Positions 16,447-23,365 of a stretch of DNA of 38,369 nt are shown one piece after another (position 1 is the first letter of the stretch; every line of letters starts with the position of its first letter). The translations under genes were made by a program, and so were the position numbers. Origin of the DNA: Selenomonadaceae bacterium (GTDB lineage Bacteria; Bacillota; Negativicutes; Selenomonadales; Selenomonadaceae); assembly GCA_017518105.1 (NCBI GenBank), contig JAFWWC010000040.1, positions 1 through 38,369 on the forward strand. The letters run 5' to 3'. The notes under the pieces were generated by a model. It was not told the origin of the DNA and did no database searches. It saw only the letters and a list, made by a program, of their open reading frames with translations.

Positions 16447-18785
16447 GCAAAAACGAACACTTGGTACGCTACGAGGAGCGGAAGGAGAAAATTATTTCGC
16501 TCCTCGACGACGCGGGCAACTACTTGCGCGAGAACGACAAGACCGAAGACGCCGAGTCCATGTTCAAGCTAAAAGCGGACGTGGAGAAAAATCTTTTCAG
16601 CGTGGTTTTAATCGGCGAATTCAGCGTCGGCAAGTCGACCTTCCTTAACGCGCTAATGCACCGCAGGATGTTGCCTTCGTTCAAAAAGGAGACGACTGCC
16701 ACGGTAAATTTCCTGCGGCACACTTCGCAAGCTCCGCACGGGGAAGCGGGCATCGTTTACTATCGCAACGGCACGACTAAGAATTTGCCCGATTTGAACG
16801 TTGAGACGATTGCCAGGTTCGTAAGCACCACAGGCGACACTGCCGAGGGGACGATTGCTCAGACGGTCGAGAAAGTCGATTTGTTCTTGGATAGCAAGTT
16901 TCTTGAAGATGGCGTAATGCTCGTCGACAGCCCCGGACTTAACGGCATAACAGAAAACCTTGAGGCGATAACGCGACGGCAGATTAAAGAGTCGCACGCG
17001 TGCATTTTTATGTTCAGCACCGACCACCCCGGCACGAAGACGGAGTTTGAAATTCTCCGCGACCTGCGCACCGAGTGCAATAGTATCTTTATCGTCCTGA
17101 ATAAAATCGAAGAGATTAAAGCTAGCGAGGGCGAGACCGTCGAAAGCGTCATCGAACACTTGAAAGCCAATTACGTAAAGCAATTCCCCGACGCGAAGTT
17201 GCCAGAAATTTATCCAATCTCGGCTTACACGGCACTTGCGGCACGCGATAAGAATGTTCCGCTTGAAAGGGACGCTGGCAAAGTCAAAAACGCGGCGTAT
17301 TACTCTGAACTGGAAGAGCGTTCACGGCTTGGGGATTTTGAAGATAGGCTTTTCCGCTATCTGACTGAGGGCGAACGGACACGTGAACAGCTAAGCGAGC
17401 CAGTCAATAAAGTTGGCAACGCGTTGAAGTACGAGCTTGATGATTTGAACGAGCAGATAAAAGTTCTTGAGGAATCGCGTAGCACTTCCGATTTGGAGCA
17501 ACAGAAGCTTGCGCTAGAAGAGGCAATCGCTAATCTGCAAAAGGAGCGGCAGTCTTTAACCAAACCCGTCAAGGAGCGGTTCAATACGACAATGCGCGAC
17601 TTCAAGGATAAAATCAATGCGCGTTGTTCGGATATTTGCCGCCGCCTGGAAACGACTGCAGAGGAATTCGAGACGGTCGACGAGCTACAAGATTTTGCCG
17701 CCGAGTTGCCGGAGAGTTTGAAGAAGCAGTTTGTAAATCTATCGCAACGACTGGAAGACGACCTGCGCGAAGATTTAATGCTCGTCGTCGATGAGAGCGT
17801 GGAATACTTTGACGGACTGCAGGAGAGCTTGTCGAATGTCAGCGGCGGCGAGTTGAAAATTTATAATCGCGAAATGAAATTGACGGCTACCGAGGTCGGC
17901 AAGAATATGGAGGCAATGGAAAAGGCTTTTGCCGCAAAACGCCGCGAGATGAACGAAATCGAAGCGGCAATCGCTACCGCCGAGGTAAGCCGCGCCAAAG
18001 CCCGCAAACTCGAACGCCAAAAGGAAGATTTGCAACGCCAGCTCAGGGAAATCGCAAATCGCCGAAATGCAGTCCTCGATACTTTTACGGTTCCTGCCGT
18101 CGAATACAGGACACGCAAAGTTAAAAAGTTGCGAGACCGCAGAGGTGTCGGGGGTTTTTTGGCTCAAATATTTGTCGGCAAAAAGGAATACGAAGACACG
18201 GAAGAGATTCGTGATTCAAGTGCACACGACGAAGCACAAAAGCAACGCAATGAAATTTTAGGAAGCATAGATTATGAGCGCGCTGAACTGCTCAAGAAAA
18301 TGGAAAGTTATTCGGATAAGGACAGCGGCTCAAGCGAGGAATTCGACGTTGATATTCAGCGCAAGACAAAACAGCTTGACCAACTGAACGCGGATTACAA
18401 AGCCGAAGTCGAAAAGTATATGGCAAGCCTAGACGCCGACGCCACCAAAGCTCGGAAGAAAATTTCCCGCGAGATTAAATCTTACATTGAGAGTTTCGCC
18501 GAAGAGAACATTGATAGCATAAATAAATATCTTGCCGGCACGGAAAGGAAAATGTTCGACGCGGTGAAGGCGATGATTGAAACCCGCGTCAATGTGGAGA
18601 TAGAACGCCAGCAGAAAAAGATGGTCATGCTGATTGAGGATAGCAAAGCCACCGACGCCGCCCGCGATGAGAAATTGCAGAAGGCAACTGCGGCAAGGGA
18701 ATTAGTCGCGGGACTTCTGGGACGCGTCGCGGAATTGGAGGTCGAACTCGGCGATATGAATGACACAATCACAGAGGAGGCATAA
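16443..18785 (+). CDS. Bacterial dynamin-like GTPase 2 (780 aa)
   Basis: The G domain is complete: P-loop GEFSVGKST (58-66), KETTAT (82-87), DSPG (162-165) and NKIE (220-223). The stalk is strongly helical, with coiled coil around 335-375 and 495-545. The paddle-like hairpin DRRGVGGFLAQIFVGKKEY (565-583) resembles that of dynamin 1, so the two are paralogues, yet outside the motifs identity is low. The C-terminal 170 residues are charged helix. Translational coupling to dynamin 1 by a 4-base overlap suggests that the two are made in fixed ratio, as for paired dynamins (LeoA/LeoB, DynA/DynB) that form mixed assemblies. No signal peptide or membrane span is evident, so it is probably cytosolic and membrane-associated. 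Confidence 0.88.
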   Translation: MSKNEHLVRYEERKEKIISLLDDAGNYLRENDKTEDAESMFKLKADVEKNLFSVVLIGEFSVGKSTFLNALMHRRMLPSFKKETTATVNFLRHTSQAPHGEAGIVYYRNGTTKNLPDLNVETIARFVSTTGDTAEGTIAQTVEKVDLFLDSKFLEDGVMLVDSPGLNGITENLEAITRRQIKESHACIFMFSTDHPGTKTEFEILRDLRTECNSIFIVLNKIEEIKASEGETVESVIEHLKANYVKQFPDAKLPEIYPISAYTALAARDKNVPLERDAGKVKNAAYYSELEERSRLGDFEDRLFRYLTEGERTREQLSEPVNKVGNALKYELDDLNEQIKVLEESRSTSDLEQQKLALEEAIANLQKERQSLTKPVKERFNTTMRDFKDKINARCSDICRRLETTAEEFETVDELQDFAAELPESLKKQFVNLSQRLEDDLREDLMLVVDESVEYFDGLQESLSNVSGGELKIYNREMKLTATEVGKNMEAMEKAFAAKRREMNEIEAAIATAEVSRAKARKLERQKEDLQRQLREIANRRNAVLDTFTVPAVEYRTRKVKKLRDRRGVGGFLAQIFVGKKEYEDTEEIRDSSAHDEAQKQRNEILGSIDYERAELLKKMESYSDKDSGSSEEFDVDIQRKTKQLDQLNADYKAEVEKYMASLDADATKARKKISREIKSYIESFAEENIDSINKYLAGTERKMFDAVKAMIETRVNVEIERQQKKMVMLIEDSKATDAARDEKLQKATAARELVAGLLGRVAELEVELGDMNDTITEEA

Positions 18786-18788
18786 ACT

Positions 18789-21146
18789 TTGGACGAGAAA
18801 ACTTTTTCAACCTTGCAAGCCGCGTTGGAGGAGCTTAAAGACTTTAACGCGCTAGAAGACCTGCGCTCGATAAAAGAACGGGTCGAAGCGGGAAATTTCT
18901 ACGTCGCCTTCATAGGGCAATATTCTGCGGGCAAGTCGTCCTTAATAAATAATTTGCTCGGTCGACAGATTTTGCCGGGCGGCAGAGTGGAGACCACGCC
19001 GATTTTGACTTACATAAGCTACGGCACGCAGGAAGGCGGGCGGCTGTTTTATCTCGACGGCAACACCGAAGACATTGACTTGGAAACGGTCATGGACATA
19101 ACGCAGAGCAACAAAGCCTCTCGCAAGCTAGATGAGATTGAGCACCTAGAAATTCTTTTGAACGAACCGATGCTTGCTGACGGAATGATTTTGCTAGACA
19201 CGCCTGGCATTAACACTTTGATTACGCGGCATGAACAGCTACTGGCAACTTCAATGTCGCTTGCCTCGGCGATAATTTACGTCACAAGCGGCGCACCGTC
19301 TCGCGTGGATATTCAAAAGCTACAGGACTTCGCCGCGCACGGGTTCCCGCTGTCATTTGTCCGCACGCATTGCGACGAGATTAACGAGTGGGAGGAAAGT
19401 TATCGGCAAGTCGTAAGCTCTGATGAAGGCGTCTTGAAGGATTGCAACTTGATGAATTCGTTGGAGTATTGCTTTTTCGTTTCCAATGTGGTCGGCTCGA
19501 AATATTTCGGGGAGATAGAAAATATTCGCGGCGTGCTACGTGCAAAGGGTCTGGACGCTCACAACGAACTTAATCGGGCGGCGGAGGCACGTGTTGAAGT
19601 CATAGCTAAGCGGGCGATTGACGAGCTTAAGGAGTTGCATACGACGCTTGGGCAGAAAAAATCCGAACGCGATGCAACCGTTGAAAATCAGCGTAGGCAA
19701 ATTGACGGGGAGATAACACGCTTACATAAAATTTTGCAGGAGCGGCGGCAACGGCTCAAAGCTGAGGTCGAGACTTGCCTAACTAGCCTAAGGAAAGATT
19801 TGGAGTATCACGCCCGAACGTCGGGAGACAAGGCGGCGAAGCTTATCGAGGCGGCGGGCAATGACGTAAAGACGAATGCCGACATGGAAGACTACGTGCG
19901 CCGGAAGGTTCGCCCGATTTTGAATCACACCTTCGAGATTATCAATCTGCAAATTTCCCCGATTCTCAAAGACATTAACGGCGGGTTGCAAGTCGGCGGC
20001 GACATTAATATCGCGGGAGCCAATGCCGTGATTGAAGACCTGCCAGAGCTGGAAAATTATTCAGACGTTATCAACTATCAAGATTCGACGCTAGAAGAAC
20101 TCCGCCGCAACCTCGTCGCCTTACAACAGCACCGCGAAGAATTACAGCTACAACTCAGTACAGCGGACGATAGCGAATTGCAAAGCGAACTGATGAACCT
20201 CCAAAACGAGTTAATGGCGTTGAGGAATGACCGCGAGAACTTGGGCGCGTATACGGCTAAGATGGTGCAGGTCGACGCGGGCAACGACAGCGGTGCAAGA
20301 GTCGGTAAGGTTGTCGGAAATATCTTGGACTGGGCAACGATTTTCTTGCCACAGGGCGCAGTTGTCAAAGCGGCGTCAAAGGTCGGGTTGCTGTCAAAGG
20401 TTTCAACGCCCGCAAAAATAATCAAAGCTACCAAAGCATTTCTCTTCGGCGAAAAAGTTTCAAGAACGGCAAGTGTCCTCAACAAGGCAAAAAAGATTTT
20501 GACGGAAGCCGCACACGTCGCGGGCAAAGCAAAGGTTGCAGTCGACAAAGCCAGAGAGGTGGCTCCCGTGTCATTTTTGGATTATCTTACGCTTGAGCAT
20601 TGGGGAGAAAAGCTCGGCAGTCAGTTCGATAGCCCGCCGCGCTACGAAGAGGATTTGACTTATCGCCGCGATTACTTCGAGAACAAGCAGAGGATTGAGA
20701 AGGACATCTTACGCAAGCAGCAGGAAATTTATCGGCGCAAAGAAAGTTTAGGGGCGTTCAAAAATGAACAGGAACGCAGAGCGGCTCGGCTTGCAAGCCT
20801 TGAGGTCGACGAACAGGAATTGAAGCGCCAGCTGAAAAATCAGGAAGACAAGATTAAGCGGGAGGCGACCAAAAAGGCTCGGCAACAATGGAAAAGTCAA
20901 TGGGCGGAACATTATCGAAAGACCCTGCCAAAGTTTTTGACGGCGCAAGCTGAACAATATCTAGCCGACCTGCCCGAACGCTTGGAAGAGTATCAATCTA
21001 ATAGATTTGCCACGCTGGAGGATAAGCTTGCCGAAAAGAAAGCGGAATATGATTCGCTTGCCGACATGCGCGAAGACGACGTTGCTAAGAAGTTTCAGCG
21101 GACGACAAATATTTTGCGGCAACTAGAAAGCGCGGGCTACAGATGA
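18789..21146 (+). CDS. Bacterial dynamin-like GTPase 3 (785 aa)
   Basis: Starts at TTG 18789, eight bases after GGAGG; no better ATG is near. The G domain has GQYSAGKSS (43-51), VETTPI (67-72), DTPG (137-140) and a G4-like RTHCDE (192-197). Switch and P-loop differ from dynamins 1 and 2, so it is the most divergent of the three. Instead of their GGF hairpin it has a longer hydrophobic and basic stretch at about 505-560 (VGKVVGNILDWATIFLPQG, then repeated K/A/V segments). This may be the membrane-inserting region. Coiled coils lie around 285-345, 435-485 and 645-710. It is separated from dynamin 2 by three bases. Confidence 0.86.
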   Translation: MDEKTFSTLQAALEELKDFNALEDLRSIKERVEAGNFYVAFIGQYSAGKSSLINNLLGRQILPGGRVETTPILTYISYGTQEGGRLFYLDGNTEDIDLETVMDITQSNKASRKLDEIEHLEILLNEPMLADGMILLDTPGINTLITRHEQLLATSMSLASAIIYVTSGAPSRVDIQKLQDFAAHGFPLSFVRTHCDEINEWEESYRQVVSSDEGVLKDCNLMNSLEYCFFVSNVVGSKYFGEIENIRGVLRAKGLDAHNELNRAAEARVEVIAKRAIDELKELHTTLGQKKSERDATVENQRRQIDGEITRLHKILQERRQRLKAEVETCLTSLRKDLEYHARTSGDKAAKLIEAAGNDVKTNADMEDYVRRKVRPILNHTFEIINLQISPILKDINGGLQVGGDINIAGANAVIEDLPELENYSDVINYQDSTLEELRRNLVALQQHREELQLQLSTADDSELQSELMNLQNELMALRNDRENLGAYTAKMVQVDAGNDSGARVGKVVGNILDWATIFLPQGAVVKAASKVGLLSKVSTPAKIIKATKAFLFGEKVSRTASVLNKAKKILTEAAHVAGKAKVAVDKAREVAPVSFLDYLTLEHWGEKLGSQFDSPPRYEEDLTYRRDYFENKQRIEKDILRKQQEIYRRKESLGAFKNEQERRAARLASLEVDEQELKRQLKNQEDKIKREATKKARQQWKSQWAEHYRKTLPKFLTAQAEQYLADLPERLEEYQSNRFATLEDKLAEKKAEYDSLADMREDDVAKKFQRTTNILRQLESAGYR

Positions 21147-22264
21147 AAAACTTTTTGCTCGAAAGAAATCTGCTGTTCATAGGTGACAAGTCGCGGTTCA
21201 TCTTCGCCAAAATGCTGGCGGGGGTTTTGCCGCCGGACTATGAAAATTTTTCGCTCCGCTTAGGACACGGCGACGCGGCATCGCGGATTCAAAACAGAGA
21301 AAATCTTTTTGACTTAGCGAGTTTCAGGACGCCGCCTGGGATAAAAATTTTTTTGCTAAGGGCTGATGACGAGAGCTGGAAGGACAGCCTAGAAAAATTT
21401 TCGCGAATCATTCTTTTTGAGGAGTTCCCGCTTGAAAAGGATTCGACGCGGCAACTAATAGAGACGTGGAATAATCTTCCGAAGAGCCGCCCGCCGCTGA
21501 CAGTCGTGATAATGGATTTGGCACATCGCCAGGGTAGCACCGACCTTGACCGGCTCGACGACGCGATTATAGAGGCAAAGAATCATTACGAGGCGCAAGG
21601 GCTTGACGTTGTATTATTCCGTTCTTATGCCGACGCAATAAATATTTTGCACCACCATGAATCGCTGATTCAAAAGCACAAAAAAGTTTTGTCGCACGAG
21701 TTGGAAAAGATTTATGACCGCATGTACGAGTTGGATTTCCTCTACGAGGACTTCCTTTTTGATTGCAATGACGCGGACGGCTGTTTGAGTTTGGCGGCGT
21801 TGAATAAGATTTGTTCCTTTGATTCGGTGAAAACCAGCAATCGGAATTCGTTTTGGGCGGCTTATAACGACGCGGCGTTGAAGAAATTATTTTCGGCGAA
21901 CACCTTTGCTAGGGGGACGCTCAATGACTTGGCTAAAATTTGCGGCTACATATTGACGGGCGACTTTGACGGGAAGATTTCTTCTGAAAGGGTCGAGCAG
22001 ACAAAACTTTACTTGCTACGACTCCTGAAGATAAAATTTCTGGACAGCATGTCGGGCGGCAAATTCTCCGGCAATGTCTCTTCGTACGAGGCACGAGACG
22101 TTATCGCCTACAAAAAAATGACGAGCGACAGGGGCGGGCGTTTCTATGGCATTAATGCGGAATACGGGCGGCGGCTTAGGCATTTTGTCGAGCAGGACAC
22201 AAAAAAAATTATGCAATCGACCTTGGACGATTACATAAACAATTTTGAAAGGGTGATTCGATGA
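21143..22264 (+). CDS. Uncharacterised 373-aa protein of the dynamin operon
   Basis: No family recognised. ATG overlaps the stop of dynamin 3 (ATGA). The first 170 residues alternate strands and helices: a strand LLFIGDKSRFIFAKMLAG (10-27) at the place of a P-loop but without the GKS/T signature, a strand IKIFLLRADDESW (67-79), VVIMDLAHR (121-129) and DVVLFRSYAD (155-164). This order resembles a GTPase or Rossmann fold that has lost nucleotide-binding residues. The C-terminal 200 residues are helical and charged. It may be an adaptor or a pseudo-GTPase partner of the dynamins. That is inference from shape and position only. Confidence 0.8.
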   Translation: MKNFLLERNLLFIGDKSRFIFAKMLAGVLPPDYENFSLRLGHGDAASRIQNRENLFDLASFRTPPGIKIFLLRADDESWKDSLEKFSRIILFEEFPLEKDSTRQLIETWNNLPKSRPPLTVVIMDLAHRQGSTDLDRLDDAIIEAKNHYEAQGLDVVLFRSYADAINILHHHESLIQKHKKVLSHELEKIYDRMYELDFLYEDFLFDCNDADGCLSLAALNKICSFDSVKTSNRNSFWAAYNDAALKKLFSANTFARGTLNDLAKICGYILTGDFDGKISSERVEQTKLYLLRLLKIKFLDSMSGGKFSGNVSSYEARDVIAYKKMTSDRGGRFYGINAEYGRRLRHFVEQDTKKIMQSTLDDYINNFERVIR

Positions 22265-23124
22265 ATTCAAAGGAAGTCCAGCTATCTTTATCGTTTTGCG
22301 GAGCATTGGCGGCAATACTTTTAATTTCTGCGCCCGTGAACGAAATGACTTCTCTTGTTGGCAGTGGCGTCGCACTTTTTATTTCGAGCGGATTTTTTTA
22401 CGGCGGTATCAGCAAATATTTCGCTGACAAGGAACAGCAAACGGAACTTTCAAGGGAAATTATCAAAGCGATTGGGAGCCTCCATGATTCTTTAGGCGAT
22501 TCAATTCAAAGACCGATTGCCGAAGCACAAACCACGACCAATGCTCAACTTAAAGAGGTCGTTAAAGCGATTGGGAGCCTCCATGATTCTTTAGGCGATT
22601 CAATTCAAAGACCGATTGCCGAAGCGCAAACCGCGACTAATGCTAAGCTTAAAGAAGTCGTCGAGGCGATTGGAAGCCTCAATAATTCTTTGGGCGATTC
22701 AATTCAAAGACCGATTGCCGAAGCGCAAACCGCGACCAATGCTCAACTTAAAGAGGTCGTTGAAGCGATTGAGAGCCTTGACGATGTTTTGAACGATTCG
22801 ATTGCAAACTCGTTAAACGAAGCCGCCGAGAACCTGTCGACCCTGTCCGAAGCTGTCAATCTCATCAAAGCAAATGCACAGACAACGGAAAGCAATACGG
22901 GCAAACTCAAGGAACTACTTAAAACGGCTAAAGACACGCTCGACGAGCTTGAGGATTTGTCGAAGAATATCAGCGACGTTTCAAAGGTCAATGAGACTTT
23001 GCAAGAGCTAATGCAAACCATGAACAGCCAAAAGGAATTCTACCAAACGACGCTGAGCCAGTATAAAGACATGACGGCTAAAGATGTTGAGCTGATAGAG
23101 AACCTAGCGAGAAAACTCAGATGA
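22261..23124 (+). CDS. Membrane-anchored coiled-coil protein with 33-residue tandem repeats
   Basis: Encodes 287 residues and overlaps the previous gene by ATGA. Two hydrophobic segments (about 8-24 and 31-50) form an N-terminal membrane hairpin. The rest is helical: three full copies and one partial copy of a 33-residue repeat with core AIGSLHDSLGDSIQRPIAEA, then a long heptad-like helix to the C-terminus. The periodic small and polar residues recall methyl-accepting or tether-type coiled coils. It could anchor the dynamins or the 373-aa protein to the cytoplasmic membrane. No enzymatic motif is seen. No known family is claimed. Confidence 0.82.
   Translation: MNSKEVQLSLSFCGALAAILLISAPVNEMTSLVGSGVALFISSGFFYGGISKYFADKEQQTELSREIIKAIGSLHDSLGDSIQRPIAEAQTTTNAQLKEVVKAIGSLHDSLGDSIQRPIAEAQTATNAKLKEVVEAIGSLNNSLGDSIQRPIAEAQTATNAQLKEVVEAIESLDDVLNDSIANSLNEAAENLSTLSEAVNLIKANAQTTESNTGKLKELLKTAKDTLDELEDLSKNISDVSKVNETLQELMQTMNSQKEFYQTTLSQYKDMTAKDVELIENLARKLR
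22465..22800 (+). repeat. 99-bp tandem repeat (3 full copies plus a partial)
   Basis: Units begin at 22465, 22564, 22663 and 22762, exactly 99 bases apart, so the frame is kept. Copies 1 and 2 are almost identical in DNA (including synonymous positions), copies 2 and 3 slightly less so, and the fourth decays after about 35 bases. This indicates recent expansion and possible copy-number variation among strains. Confidence 0.9.
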
Positions 23125-23360
23125 ACAGTCAGGCTATCGTAATCTACAATCTGCTTTGCAAGCTGGACGAAAAATATCTTGCGCCAGAGAACATTCGCCG
23201 AGCCATTCTCGAAGGCAATACCACTAAGCAAGCGGAAATTGAACTCGTCGATTCAATCTGTCAAAGCGTCATAACTTCATTGAACTTTGGAGATTGCAAA
23301 CGCGCCGTCAAATATCTTGCTTTGGCTGAAGGATTATGCAAAAAGTTTTTCGCCGCGTGA
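23121..23360 (+). CDS. Small uncharacterised protein (79 aa), last gene of dynamin operon
   Basis: Overlaps the preceding gene by four bases (ATGA), which argues for a real gene despite its size. The product is soluble, mostly helical and has four Cys (positions 13, 47, 58 and 73) without a clear metal-binding spacing. No family is recognised. It ends five bases from the stop codon of napA on the opposite strand, and no terminator is seen in between. Confidence 0.65.
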   Translation: MNSQAIVIYNLLCKLDEKYLAPENIRRAILEGNTTKQAEIELVDSICQSVITSLNFGDCKRAVKYLALAEGLCKKFFAA

Positions 23361-23365
23361 TTTTC

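Noticed and set aside
22465..22800. Regular repeats considered as a CRISPR array
   Set aside because: Units are contiguous 99-bp in-frame coding repeats without unique spacers.
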